From Artocarpus heterophyllus (lineage: Eukaryota; Streptophyta; Magnoliopsida; Rosales; Moraceae), in contig CM046344.1 in NCBI GenBank assembly GCA_025403435.1, positions 19,139,652-19,203,651 on the forward strand: a stretch of 64,000 nt of DNA. Reading direction: 5' to 3'. Positions within the stretch are counted from its first letter, which is position 1, and every line of letters begins with the position of its first letter. Position numbers and translations under genes: made by a program. The notes under the pieces are model-generated. The model had not been told where the DNA came from and did not search any database. It worked only from the letters and a program-made list of their open reading frames with translations. Below, piece after piece: positions 50,954 through 64,000 of the stretch.

Positions 50954-52505
50954 ATCACAAATGAGAGTCACCATTTTATGAAACTCCCCTAGTGAAAAAG
51001 AGAGGTTGTTTATACAAATACCACAAAAAAAGTTTAGATTGATTTATGCCAAAAAAACATTTGTAGAGAATACCACTGTCATATCATTATATTACATATA
51101 GTATTCTAAATATATACCATATAGAAGAGTTTGATGATATGAGGTTGAAGAAGGTACATGTGAAATTTGAAGAAATATTAAAGGGTAAAATTGTCGTGGC
51201 AATAACTTTACTTGAACAGTGTGACCTGCATTGCAATTCTTTTTTGGGCTGTGGCAGTTATCAACCCAACCCAAGAAGGATGACATTTAGCATTAGAAGC
51301 TCAAAAAATAGCCACATATAGAAAGTTCTACCAATTAGACAAAGCATCAACCACTCTGTTGGCTTCTCTAGGCAAAAGAGAAAAGATAGCACCAACACAT
51401 CCTAGTCTTGATATCATAGAACATGTCACTAAGCATCGAATAGGTTGGGTCTTGCCCTACATTTAGAGCTTGCACTGCCACCTTTAAGACATATACCTCG
51501 ACAAATGGCCGAGTAATGTAACTTTTAGAGTTTTTATCATTTTAGTACTTTATATTTTAAGAAAACATTATATTGGTGTTCTGTTGTTTAAAAAATATCA
51601 AAATAATATCCCATAGTTTTTGAAAATATCATTTTGACACCTTGAGTCTATTTTTTGTGACGTGAAATTTTTAACTTACATTTTTATTAATGAACCCTAA
51701 ATTATTATACAAATAATGCCAAAAATTTGAATAAGTCTTTATATATACTTTTCTTTGATGAATTTTGTTTAATGTTTTGTTTTGATATTCTATTATAGTT
51801 TTACAAAATTAATTGTGATTATTTAATAAAATAGTAAGTTAGAAATTTCACATTAAAAAACATAAATTTGAGATATCAAAATAATATTCTTGAAAACTAC
51901 AAAGTATCATTTTGACATTTTCAAATAACAAGACACCAATATGATATTTAGCTAAAACACAAGGCACCGAAATGATAACATCCCCAACTTTTAATACTCG
52001 ATGCCTCCGTCTAGATAAGTGTTATATCGTCAGCTTAGAAAAGCAACTTGGCCTTCCAAATCATCAATCGCTTTTAAATATTTCTCGTTTTGAATATGAA
52101 AATCCTAGATTCTATGGCGAGTTGAAGAAAGAAGATTTCCCGAAAATATTTGCTTCTCCAAAAGCTTTATCCATGCCTAACCTCATCAATAAGTTGCGTA
52201 GTCTTGTTTTCGACTAAGAAAAAGGAATTGAAAAGCATACCGGATTTGTCCGCGCTCACACGTAGGCTAGATCATCTCTCATAATCCTTGATGCATGTGA
52301 GCATAACTTCAACATCTATCATTGTAGCATGACAAACATGTGAGGGTATCATCTATAAACATGGCATGAGTGATTAGAGAATTTTTTATTCAGCCAAGAT
52401 AAAGTTCTATCGATAGGTTTTTTTTTTTTTTTTTTCATATCGTAAAGTTCTTTATATGTGTTTGGTGTTTCTTTTTAAAAAAATATTACACTATAATTTT
52501 TGTAT
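50954..52505 (+). repeat. Segmental duplication, copy 2, right part
   Basis: Continuation of copy 2 after the nested LTR insertion, matching about 11336-12775 of copy 1. Divergence is clearly higher than in most of the left part, about 5-6% by eye, and there are several indels. One example is an extra stretch of about 50 bp around 51155-51220 that copy 1 lacks. Homology ends near 52505. Confidence 0.9.
51230..52400 (-). pseudogene. Decayed L1-type LINE fragment, copy 2
   Basis: Counterpart of 11540-12665. The RNase H-like part reads FSLLPREANRVVDALSNW on the minus strand (about 51390-51335), closer to the family pattern than copy 1. The FIDD motif lies near 52345. An 81-codon plus-strand reading frame across 51972-52217 is a by-product of this remnant, since it is not kept in copy 1. 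Confidence 0.55.
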
Positions 52506-54880
52506 ATTTTTTTATGTCATTTATTTTTTTTTAAAAAATAATTTACCGCTATGCTCCATTAAAATTGAAGGTTGGCTCCGTCAATGTTTATATGTAGAGA
52601 TTATACTTAATTTCTTCTGGTGCTGTAAACAATTTTCTTTCTACAATTAACACAATCATTAAAAAAAAAACGATGATATCGTCCTGGCCAATAGCAATTT
52701 TCAACCGTTTAAAGCATTTCACCCTTCATAATTGCTAAAACTTGTCTATTCATAACCTTGAGGGCGCTTAATAATACCACACATTTTTCACAGTTACATC
52801 AAAATCATATCATAATAAAAAAAGAAAGTATATCAATTTAACAGAAAACCTCATAAAGATTTAATTGTCTAGAATGGACAGTATCAATTGGTGTATTTTT
52901 TTTTTAATCCCTACCAAATAATTATCCATCTCTTAAGTCCACACGTAGACGGTACAACTTTCTTTTCCTAGCATCTGTTCTAGTATTGCTGTTGGATGTT
53001 GAAATCGTGACATGACAAAATGATACGCAAATATATTAGTACCTAACTAAAACAAACAGTCTAAAGACTGCCGTGTTGGTCCCCTTAAAAGACCTGTTTA
53101 TTTTCTTTTCATGATTTTTTTTTTTAAGGAAATGCATGGGATGGCCGTTTCTGGCCATCCAATTAAACTAGAGGCCGGAGTTTTCAAATGTTAACAACAT
53201 GGTCGGTGATTAATAATATTTTTTAATATTCCAATAATAACCTTTGTAAATGTGTCCATCTATCTCTCACCCATCTACCACCCTTCTTTTCTCTCCTGTC
53301 CCTCTCTTTATCTGACCTTGAAGTTGATGCTTTCCGGTGTGAGATCTCCCCTATGCAGGGGCGGGGACTTGTTGAAGATGAATAGATGGGGTGGAGCTTC
53401 TGATGACGCCTGCCATGGCGGCGGCCTTCACACGAGCCTTGTTTCATAGTGACGACGATACCACTTTTATTGCATTGTTTTTAATTTTATCATTTTTACG
53501 AGAAAGTTTAAAACATAACACTTTTAAAGAGCATAAAGACATAATTAATCACATGTATTTTAGATTAGGGTTAGGCAAATAAGTATTACATAAGGGTATT
53601 TTGATATTTTTGGTTAGAAGAAATGGCATGAATCAATTGAAGAAAAAAATAAATGATAGGACATAATTGCGATATTAAAGAAGCGGGATAATACCTAATT
53701 TACTCCAAGAGACCAATCCATCAGCCCAACAAGCACGCGAGGCATATTGAGATTATCACTAGCAATGCAAACTAAAAGGTTTATCACTGATATATTCATG
53801 TTTATCATTAGTGTATATACGATTTATCAGTGATACACTACATATATATACAATTTATCAGTCTTACACCACAGTATATCATTGATGGAGTATATCGTTG
53901 ATGCTTTATGATTGATTAATAACAGTGAAGGTTACTATTAATATTTTCACTTTATAATTAACAAGAAGATGTCATTTTTTTTAATTTTAAAAAAGTACAA
54001 TCATTTATTTTAAAGAGACTATAAAAAGATCATTTGTCTCTATATTTTTTTTTTTAAATTTATTTTCTAAAGATGAAGATAAGTCTAATTGAACACTTAA
54101 GTGGATTCAACGGGTACACTTTTTTTTTCCTTACTTATTTGGGCTATTACTGGAATTTTGGCGAAGCACCTTCTGAAAAGATTCATATGATGATTTTGAT
54201 TTTTGGAGTTGTTCCTTTCTTGTCATTATAGTAGCAGTGGCTGAATGCCACCCACCTGCTTTTTTTGTCAATTAATATGCGCTTTACATGAATGATGAAT
54301 GTAATTTTCACGTTTAGCTCGCTACCAGCTGGCCTACACGATCGTTTGCCTTTACATTGGACCTTTATGGGTAAGACTTTTTGGCGCGGTGTGGTTCATA
54401 TTTTTAGGAAGTATTTCCATTGAGTGTTTATTTTAAGGTTATTGAATTTAAATTTGTCTACTTATAGATAATATTAAAATATTATTTATTTTTTAAATTT
54501 TGGTAATTTGAAATGTCAATTATATCTTAGTGATTATTTTTGTAAGATTAAACAATTTTTAATGTTTTTTATTCATTACCATATTAGTATAATATTAAAT
54601 GATATGCTGACTTTATCTTTTTAATATACCAAGGGTTACTTAATTTTTTTGCTTCATTTTTATTAGTTACCCGTTGACTTCTTTTACTAAGATTTTATGG
54701 GTTTTTTTTTTTTTTGCTTCATTTTATTAATTGCACAACAAATATTTATATAACAGATTTTTTTTTATTATGTTGCAATATTAACTTTATATAATAAAAA
54801 GTATAGGCTTTTCAAAAAAAAAAGTATTGGCTTTATAATTTGCATTTGTTCATGTAATTAATTGCTAATTTAATTACATT
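52506..54880. other. AT-rich intergenic region
   Basis: No supported gene. A GC-richer patch at 53230-53460 gives overlapping short frames on both strands with no recognisable domain. At 53775-53890 the phrase TTTATCAGTGATA and variants recur four or five times in both orientations. Confidence 0.5.
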
Positions 54881-55250
54881 AATTATAGCTTCATTTCAAT
54901 AATGAAAAATATTGGCTTTTAAAAAAATGAAAAGTATTTGAACTTCTTAAATATTTTTTTATTATTTATTATAATTATAGTCTCATTTCAATAATAAAAA
55001 AGTACTGGCCAGTTTTTAAACATGTTTCATTATTTATTATAATTATAGTTTCATTTCAATAATAAAAAAGTACTAGTGGGTTCTTAAACATTTTTTTTAA
55101 TTTATTATAATTATAGTTTCATTTTAATAATAAAATTTTTTAGTAGATTCTTAAACATTTTTCATTAGTTATTATTATTATAGTTTCATTTAATTAATAA
55201 AAAGTATTGACAAGTTTTTAAACATTTTTCATTGTTTATTGCGCTTATAG
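54881..55250. repeat. 65-75 bp tandem repeat array, about five units
   Basis: Units share TTATAATTATAGTTTCATTT, then CAATAATAAAAAAGTACT, a variable stretch, and TTTTTAAACATTTTTCATT. Neighbouring units differ by roughly 10-20%. Non-coding. Confidence 0.8.
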
Positions 55251-58200
55251 TTTTTTTTTTTCCTGTTTTTATGTCTGAATTGTGCAGCTCTCGTTTTGGT
55301 TCTAATAATGAAGATTTTTTTATTTAAAAAATAATAAAGCATTTTTTATGTGAATGAATCTTTCCTTTTTTCATTACATTTACTAAATTCGTCCATATAC
55401 AATATCTATTTATTTTCTTTAATAAGATAATGTTCTTTTAAAAAATAATGAAGCTTGTTTGACTTTCAAAAAATGTAAAAATCTTGAATTTATTGCTTTT
55501 TTTTTCTTTTGTTTTCCCTTTTTTTTCTTGAATTTTTTTACAATGAAATATCAGATTTTTTTCATTAATTACGTTTCAAAGAGAAAATTATTATAGGGGT
55601 TAATTATTTCATATAATATTTTAAGGCTATAATTGTTTTTACATGTAACATAATAACAATTTTGTAATTAAAATAGTTTGTGTACAGTTTTAAATTTAAG
55701 GTTTTATAATTAGACACTTATTTAAATTATCTTATTTTTAAGAGCCCCATAGGCCACATCAATTACATTGTAAGAAATAAGGCAAAGCCCACTTAACCGC
55801 AGAGTTAGGATTTTATTTTTAGGAGAGATTTAAATTAAGATAAAATTTTGCATGAATAAAGAGTTTGAAAATTGAATGACAATAAAATCATCAAAACTCT
55901 TGAATGATCATGATGTTGTGTGCAATTTGTATCATTATTAAATTGTAGGCAGCAAAGAATGTTGTTTATTTTTTATTTTTTTAAAAAAAAAAAGAGAAAG
56001 AAAAGCCACTATCTATTGCGTGGCGATTTGCTCATAGGGCCAAGTAATATTCCATAATAGAATCGATAAAAAGAAAAAAAATAAAGGCATTTATAGACAT
56101 TGTCATGACAATATCAAAACGGATTAGATTCTATGTTAGAATGGCAAAGTCTATTAGAATATATACTCTTTGGAAGTTAGAAAGATACGGAAAATTAGAA
56201 GAAAAAAAAATACAAAAGAGTGAATTTGAAGAATGTTTACATTTGGTTCTATCATTTAATGAAGCTTAATTGGCCTTTCTTCTTAAAGTAGGGTGTGCGT
56301 GCGTGTGTTTTATTAAAGTAATTGAATTATGATTTAATTAGTTTAGATTTGGCAAGAGTGTATTTATAATTTTCATGAATTAAGGGGGCGTAAATTAAAA
56401 GTTTTTACAATTTAAACTTACAAAGATTAAAAATTTTAAAAAAAAATTAGGAGACTAAGCATAGAAAGAGAGTATTTGAATAGAGTATTTGAATGGAGAT
56501 TTAAATTTTTATAAGAGAAAATATTGTAACAAAATGATTCGAACTGTGATTCGAATCACGAAATAAACAGACCGTAAGATTTTGTTGTAAACATTTGACG
56601 CTTGTTAAGTTCTTTCTCTGCAATCGATGGAGGCTTCCTGATAACACAGCGACATATGAAGTTTAATATCCAATCAGTTAGTGAGGGTTGAATTGTGCAT
56701 TATTATTATTATTATTATTTACTTTTTATATGTGGTGGTTATTTCTGCTACGTATGGGAGCAATGATAATAGTAGTGAATGGTTTAATACTATACAACTC
56801 TTCTGAGTTTGCTAAGAAAACGACAAAATATGATACAATGATCCGTAAATAAACTATATTGGACTCTTGCGCTGTGGGACTGCAAATTATTAAGCTTTAA
56901 ACAATAATGGAGGCTAGCTAGTGGGCTGGCGGCTTGGAAAGCATGGTGAACAAACAAAATGAGAACTTGCTTTTGAACTTAAGCGCCATTATTGAAGGTT
57001 TGGCATGGTATCCAAGCATAAAAAGCCCCGCTTTTGGGAAACCATCAACTGAGGATTCTAATCAAAATCTACATGTTCTCCAACAAAGAGGATTAAAAAT
57101 TTAACATTAGCCCTTTTTGTGGGGGGCTGCCACCACCTTTCAAAGTGCTTTCTTTTACATATTTTTCTTTACAAAAAGCAAAATATCCCATTCGTTCTTC
57201 AAATAATAATGTTGGTTTTATGATTAGTTTGGATTGGTCAGATTTTTTTTGGACCACATCCTAAAAGTTGCGGCTAGACACAAGAGTATGCCACCACTTG
57301 CCCCAACAATGTGTTTGATTACAATGCTTCAACGGCTCCCATTAACCCAACCCTTTAAAGTTGGGTGCTTCTAGTTCTCTTAACCACAATTGGTGGACTA
57401 AATGGTTGGTACTTGTCCTTTTCTTTTTAAATTATTTTTCTATGTTTACTAATAATGTAACTCTTTGTTTAATCTTGATCTACCGAAAAGTTTTGGTTTA
57501 ATCAAGAAATTAAAAAGTTTAGTACTTTAGTGAAAGATCTAAACGTGATACACTTTTGTACCAAATAAGAAAAATATTTGAGGAAGTGCATAATTTAAAA
57601 CTCTGCATAAAATTTTGAAAGAATCAATTCCCTAACTACACAACAATGAAAACCAGCTGGACTTGGATATTTTTTTTTACTCATGCACAAGGCAAAATCA
57701 CGTGTTTAAGTCCTTTTCTTTTTCCCCGTGATTGCACTGAAATATCTTGAAACTTTTGAGAGATAGAAAAAATTGTGACCCATATGTAGTCATCAATATC
57801 CTTACAAGTTAATACGGATTTTGGCTTCAAGCAGCCTATGAAGAAGGGTGAGGAGACCATCCACCTAATTTTTTTTCTATTAATTTTGTACGTGAAATTT
57901 TATAAAATATATTTTTTCTTCTCTGAAATTGTACTTCACTTTTTGAAATTTTATGTCTTTTTATTTGTCCTCACCTCATTAGTTAAGTCACCTCTTTGTC
58001 TTTGATTAATTCTTTTGCTCCGCCCTTGAAAACCAAGTTATTATGTATGTGTAAAAAAAGAAAAAAAAAATTGTCAAGTATGTGCTGGAAGAAGGCTGTT
58101 GGGTGATGACCAGTTCATTTCCATCTTGTGTAGACATCAAAATAAGACAAGAAAAGCCTACTCAGAAATCAAATATTAACAATATTTTGAATCCAATGAA

Positions 58201-61164
58201 AAACTAGTAGTTATATCATCCTCATTAAGCACTTTATTAGTCTTACTGTAACAACCACTTTTCCATGCATATATATATATATATGTGTGTGTGTATATAT
58301 ATATAGTGAACCATGCCAACTTTTCCTCTAGAATCCATCTTTCAAAATCTAGTAACAGATTATTATTAAGCAGATGTTAACACTAATGGTATTTGGTTTC
58401 AGTCACTATTATGGATTAAGCTCTTTGAACAAGACAGAACTATACCACCAAACCAAAGTACAAAACTAAACTGTACAAAGGTCAAAACGTGAAACCCCAT
58501 TGACCTAGTCCACCATTTTTTTTTAAGAAAAAATATTTAAAGTATTAGTAGTGGATTTTGTATACAGGGTAAAACAAAATGCCAATTGATATTGGTTTAG
58601 ATTGATATTGCTAAAATCTAAATCGTTGGATCATAAAATAATCCTTTTAGAACCAAAAAGATGTGCAAATTTAATTGATTTTATAGGGCATTTAAAAACA
58701 TAGTTAGAATCGCAAGTTAAAACAAAAAAAAAATACTATAACACGTGAGACAAAATAATGTAAAAAACTTAGTTACAACCGTAAACTATGGTTTAAACGG
58801 TGATCCCAAACACACAGTTAATTAAAATCTAGCAATCAAAACTTGCGGGGCATGGTAGGATTTTATTTTTTTTAAGGTACCCCAATAAAGAATTACCCTA
58901 AGCTTTTCACCCTATTGAAAAGAAGCCATATAATATATTTTTGCCTTTGAAATGGAACTTGGCCAGATCTTTGACAAATATTTCACAGCTCTCCGTTGCT
59001 GTTGCTTTCCTTCATAACAACTTCACCTACCGGCAGGCCAAAAAGACCAAATGACAAATAATACAAAAACGACTATATACTAAAATAGCAGCAATAACAA
59101 CACGAAAGGTCACATTCATGGCCAGCCCAGGTAAGTAAATAAATAAAAATAATTGAGGGAAAGAGTCAGAAATGGTCCTTTCACAAACACCCAGTTGATC
59201 AGCTGAAGCAAACCCACCTCCACAGCCTTATGTTTTTATTTATTTATTTATTTATTATTGTTATTATTTTCTTTCCCTTTTCAATTATGTAACTATCAAA
59301 CATATATTTTAAGGAAGTGGTGAATGTGAAAGAATGATTAAACAAAACTTTTTTTTTTTTCATGTAATAATTTGTAGTCTTCCCAAAGCCTTTGTGATCT
59401 CTCTCCACCAATCATTTCCTCACACTGCACTAAACAATCCAAGGTGTTGTGCCATGGTGTGTAATGTTAGGTTGGTCGCTTTCGCTTTAAATTAGTGGCG
59501 GCATAAGCTTCAATTATATGCCCTTTTATTATATTGCACGTATTATATTATTCAAAGTAATTCATAACCACCCCAACTTCATACAAAAATGTTTGGAGGC
59601 ATTATTGTTATTAAGCATCATCATAATTAACAATTAATAGAAAATAGGTTTTATTTGTGGATTCCATGGTATAAGATTTACCCTATAATAACATGTAATT
59701 AACGTTCAACACTATCGGTATCTTATAGTATTATTCTTAATATTTGTCATGTTTAATGTGTGATTTGAATTTCACGATGTGATGATAGGTAACACAAGAA
59801 AAATTTTAAAAAACTTTATAATGACTCTATTTGAAGAAAATTTGCAAGAAGAAGCCACTAGTTATGTATGTATGATATAAACATAACAGTCATTATGAAA
59901 ACAGAAACCCCCTCTATAGAATTAAAAAAAAAGAAAAAAGAAAAATAAATCATAATAGTCATTACCATATTCAAAGGACTACTTGACCCCAAGTACCCTT
60001 CTTATGGGATTACCATGTTCAATGGTTATATCATAACAACTTAATATTTCGGCTTTTTTGGACTTTCATGCAAGGTTGAGTTATGTAGGATCAACGGACT
60101 AATGTTCGTTGAATTTGTATTTGTAATTTGTTTTAGTTAAATCCTAATTAATACAAATCCTAACCACAAATATATTGACTAATGGCCTAGGATTAATGTC
60201 ATTTAATTCTATCCACAAAGTGAGAGCTTATAATAGACCCTTCTAGACATGAATTTAGCTTCAATAGTATAGTTGATGGCCTTTATGCTATGGTGTTGTG
60301 GCTCTCAATCGAGAGAAAGCTTCTATCGATTGTAACAGCTAATATTTACAAAACGGCATTAAAATTCAAATTACATCGCATTCTTAAAGTGAGTCTAAAG
60401 AGCCCATGTCATCAGCCCTTCAAAAGATAAATATCTTGTAAAATGCTTTCTCACTTGATAAGGTTTTAATGTCAGACTTTTGGTTACCTATAGCAATTTT
60501 TCTTTTAAACTTAAACAATTCCAGTAGATTATACCTTGTATTGTAGGTATTTCAGAATGAAAGAAATTTTCCTTTAAAATATAGTTGAGGTGAGGACAAA
60601 AAGGAGCATTAAATGTGGAATCACAATTAGTCAGTAGAACACAGCTAAGCCCATTAAATCGTTTTCCTCTAGTCACTTCACTTGCCAAGGTCATCTTTAT
60701 TCGTATGCTTCCCAAAATTAAAATAACACCAAAATAAATTAAAAAAGAAAAAAGAAAAATACTTAGAGAATTGGATACGATATCATAGATATAAAGAATA
60801 AAAATTAGATTACCAAAAGAAAAAGTAATAAAAATTAGATGCCACTCAATTATGGAGATATGAACTCACAAGAGTGCAATCACATACTGAAAAACCTATC
60901 CACTACTTACTTATACCATTTAAAAATCAAGTGTTTGATGCTTTTTGGCAACGCAAAAATCGCATCACAAAGACAATAGGCAGCTGATTTTATTAATTTT
61001 CTGTAGCCCAGAACTGGGGTAGTTTCAGCGTGTAACGCATGTAATGGTTGCGTGCTCTTTAAGTTAGGATCATAAGTTATACATGGAACATGTGCTTCTC
61101 AAATCATTCAGAACAATAATGTGTGCTGATCCACTTTTTTTTTTTTATAGGAAAAGGAGAATAA
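55251..61164. other. AT-rich intergenic region with no gene seen
   Basis: Long AT-rich interval with homopolymers, an ATT array at 56700-56718, and a TA/TG microsatellite at 58269-58305. Reading frames such as 60488-60715 (minus, 75 codons) have no recognisable motif and no exon-like neighbours. A distal promoter for a gene outside the window cannot be excluded. Confidence 0.45.
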
Positions 61165-61329
61165 CCCCCTGTTTGGCATTGTGGTGGGAACCACGGTTCC
61201 CACCACAAACTCAGTTATAAACAGTGTAAAGCTCTCACATGCTACAGTAACAATTTAAAAAATTGCTACAGTGTAAAGCTTTCACATGCTACAGTAAAAG
61301 TGGTTCCCACCACCTTCCAAACACCCCCT
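61165..61329. mobile_element. Fold-back MITE
   Basis: Inverted ends TGTTTGG..., GTGGTGGGAACCAC and the complement GTGGTTCCCACCAC...CCAAACA enclose two tandem copies of about 30 bp (GTGTAAAGCTCTCACATGCT and a one-base variant). The outermost bases are CCCCC on both sides on the plus strand, so the first five do not pair. Flanking TAA on both sides may be a Harbinger-type target duplication. Superfamily uncertain. Confidence 0.65.
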
Positions 61330-62390
61330 AAATTAATAGATAACAGAAGCCAAACCCAGTTGTCAAAGTCGGCAGTAAAAGCTCCTCAATTATGGTTTTT
61401 TTTTTATTTTTTTTTTTCGTTTGGCACATTGACCAGAGATATATTGGTGGTGCCGCTGCTTTTTTATTTTTTTTTTCCACTCTGTTTTTTGTGTGGTTGA
61501 ACTAAATATCTTTAGGCTTTATTTTGATATTTCTATTTTTTTTTCATGATTAAATTTAAGTGTATTAGCACCCATAATCCTTGAACTGTTAGTATGGTGA
61601 TAGTCTCTAAACTTTTTATTTTGTCAGATTACTTTCTTTTCTTTTTTTTTCTTTTACAGTTTTTGTTATTGACGTTAAAATTAATAAACGACTTCTAACA
61701 TTGAACTTTGATAATCACAACCCTATTGTATAATGAGTGAGAATTTTATATAAATAATTACAGCAAGTGTAATATATTTTATTTTTAACGGGTATAATGA
61801 TGTTTAATGCAGCGAATACATAATTTCACACAAAATGTAGCTGGTTTTGTAAAATTTCAAGTCATTACATGATGGATACATGATTATCTATGTTCTATTT
61901 TAGAGATCATTCAGCAATTTTAATGTTAAGGACTGAAACGGTAAAAACAAAATTCATGGAATTATATGTTAAAACTATAAGTTTAGAAACCAAAATATCA
62001 TAATGCTCGTGGTTTAAACCTAACGGTCTCGACATCTTTAGATTCAATCTTGGCCCCTGTACCGTTCCACCCATTTGTCTAACAAAACCAGCACAACAGG
62101 AAGATATTATGAATAAGACAAATTGCTAATTTTTATTAATTATTATTATATTTTGATAATCAAATAGCTGATTTTTGCTCTGCGGTAAGGAAATGCCACC
62201 ATGCAGGGTAGGCATCATGTTTGATGGACTCTAGAATTGTCTAGATGAATGGTTATGAAAACAAAAAATGATATGTAACCATCACATGAAAAGACCAAAA
62301 TGTCCAGTATTGGATTAGCCCTGTTTGTAATTGCGAGTCTCCATCAACAGCAACTGTAATATTCGTGAGTCTCATTTGACCGAGTCCAAA
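61330..62390. other. Intergenic region with no gene seen
   Basis: T-rich tracts (61398-61480) and AT-rich sequence. The 66-codon frame at 61300-61500 overlaps the MITE end and poly-T and is chance. Confidence 0.5.
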
Positions 62391-62576
62391 CAGTGATGGA
62401 GCCAAATTTTACTAAGGAGGGGGTCGATTTTCTTTTATCAAGATTAAACTATCACGTAGAGAATTATTAATTTAAGGGACCAAATTTAACTAATACGCAT
62501 ACTTATTATATTAAAATTAAAACAACTATATACATAAAAAAGGCTAAGAGGGACTATGGCCCCGTCTCCGTCATTG
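62391..62576. mobile_element. hAT-like MITE
   Basis: 186 bp beginning CAGTGATGGAGCC and ending in the complement of CAATGACGGAGAC, matching the CAGTG-GCGGAGCCA type ends of plant hAT MITEs. Flanking 8-mers AGTCCAAA and ATTTCAAA agree at 6 of 8 positions, consistent with a decayed 8-bp target duplication. Confidence 0.65.
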
Positions 62577-64000
62577 ATTTCAAATGCTAAAAAACGAACA
62601 TATGATTCAATTATTTCTAATTGCGTATCTTACTTGATTTAGTTTGAAGAATTTGAGTGAAATAAAGAACCACAGATATTTTTAGTCCATCACATTCATG
62701 CATTTACGATTCATGTGACAATTTTGGTACTTTTGAAAGGCATTATATTTTAAGACAGAAATCCAAGTCTTTAAAAATGTCTAAATCTTACCAATGGTAT
62801 TAGAGCCAAACTTTGCAAGTGATAATGAGTTTAGAAGCCGGCCCATTTGAATGACACCCCAGGCGTGATGGAGGGCGTTAGAAGTTGTATTTGTGGTAAG
62901 TTACTAAGCTGTTATAGCGTATATATATACGTACAACATTATGCATTGAATCTCTTGAAGTGCCGTCGAAAGGCTCAATTGAAATTAACAAATTTGCCGT
63001 AAAGTTTGTGTGACTTGATGGAAGCCAAAGTCCTTAAAAGTCCAAATTCTATCACCATATTTGTTTGTAGCTTGCGTTTGATACTAAAGAATCACAATTT
63101 TTTTTTTCTTTTTCACTGACAAAAAAGTTGTTTTTCATAGCGTTTAAAATGCAATGGAGTGAATATCATTTCTAAATTTTGAACTATAAATTAAATTTTA
63201 TTTTGATGTCTCACTTTTGAAACATTCCATAATGGTCCTTCGGTCTATCAAATAAATCTAATGTAATCCTTCTATCTATGCAACTATTACAATCCCAAGT
63301 ATAAAAAAAAAAGTGTGATTTACTGTGAGTTAATTTTGTAATTTTATACGTTAAGTTATGCTTGTTAGAAAGTAAGCCATGTCTTTTTTTCTCAAGATTT
63401 TAATAATTAAATAGACGAAATAGTAATTTAAAACAATTGCTATATAAAATACTCATTATGAGACGTTTTAAAAATTTTTTAAGATGTAACCTATGTTTGA
63501 GGCAGGAAAAATAATTTTAATGCCAATATAATAAGAGAGTTGTAACATCTATGATTTTTTTAATTAACGTAGTTGTTTTGGAAACAATTTCGTGATAAAC
63601 ATCAATCCAAATACTTCAAAGATACGCTACGTAGATGTTGAACTGACTCAATCTTTTGATAAGGCAAAACAAACACACATATATAGACTTTTTGCTTGAA
63701 AGAACACAAAGACTTGGCCAATGAATGAACCAACTCATTTCCATTTTAAATTGACGGTTTCTTCTTTGCACTATCTTGCTAAGAAATTAATAGGGTATTT
63801 GACTCAAACAATATAAAACTCTCGTATGTTATAATGTAAAACAAAAATAAATTACAATGTTTTATTCAATTAGTTTAAATCAATACTCTTAAACACCTTA
63901 TAAATTAAATAACAAAACAATTATATCAAGTGAACACAAAAATTTGCTTAAAGTATGTTCATACACACAAACACACACATATAAACGGCCGACCAAGTCA
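62577..64000. other. Intergenic region at the right edge
   Basis: No gene seen. A possible further TGTTTGG-type small fold-back lies near 63795-63900 (GGGTATTTGACTCAAAC and a partial complement). A CACACA run is present at 63960-63980. Confidence 0.4.

Noticed and set aside
51972..52217. 81-codon plus-strand ORF as a gene
   Set aside because: It is broken in copy 1 and lies over the minus-strand LINE reverse-transcriptase remnant.
53223..53582. Overlapping ORFs in the GC-richer patch as an exon
   Set aside because: Frames on both strands overlap, none shows a domain, and no flanking exons or splice pattern could be built.
53775..53890. Repeated TATCAGTGATA phrases as an operator array
   Set aside because: Units are irregular, both orientations are mixed, and this is AT-rich plant intergenic DNA; the resemblance to a bacterial operator is coincidental.
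59025..59040. CCGGCAGGCC near 59030 as an outlying copy of the copia palindrome
   Set aside because: Single occurrence without the second arm; expected by chance.

Overview
This window is nuclear DNA from a flowering plant, most likely a eudicot. It is AT-rich, its genes have introns with plant-type splice sites, and it holds a WRKY factor, CACTA, hAT-like and SINE elements and nested LTR retrotransposons. I cannot name the species. By area it is mostly transposon and intergenic sequence.

Layout. (1) 1-12775 is a first copy of a segmental duplication that runs off the left edge. It holds an inverted-repeat element, a non-autonomous CACTA element (3868-5807), a tRNA-derived SINE (6037-6171), a three-exon WRKY49-like gene (8900-11058) and a decayed LINE (about 11540-12665). 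(2) 12776-20667 is single-copy spacer: a short-period tandem array, a decayed Athila/Tat-like LTR element, small fold-backs and no gene. (3) 20668-31989 is the second copy, with the same CACTA, SINE and an intact second WRKY gene (29563-31732). It resumes at 50954-52505. (4) Between these two parts sits a nest. A minus-strand LTR retrotransposon (31995-50953; LTRs about 2.46 kb; TSD ATCAC) is itself interrupted by a younger, intact minus-strand Ty1/copia element (38562-48255; LTRs about 2.0 kb; TSD TCTCT). (5) 52506-64000 is AT-rich intergenic sequence with a 65-75 bp tandem array, microsatellites and two small MITE-like elements; I could support no gene there.

Most notable content. The outer LTR element has termini like those of Ty3/gypsy chromoviruses, but its roughly 4.3 kb internal region shows no gag or pol. 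Instead it carries an uninterrupted 173-codon Cys/Arg-rich ORF behind a plant-promoter-like module, and an intronless LOG-like (cytokinin-activating phosphoribohydrolase) reading frame broken by one single-base insertion in its signature motif. The uninterrupted target site survives in duplicate copy 1. The copia element's leader and LTRs carry an array of GC-rich palindromes.

History read from the sequence: CACTA, SINE and LINE insertions came first, then the duplication, then the LOG-carrying element entered copy 2, then the copia element entered that. The two WRKY copies differ as a mosaic: much of the first ~10.4 kb is nearly identical, while exon 3 and everything after it differ by about 5%. 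This suggests gene conversion. Divergence figures are by-eye counts, not alignments.
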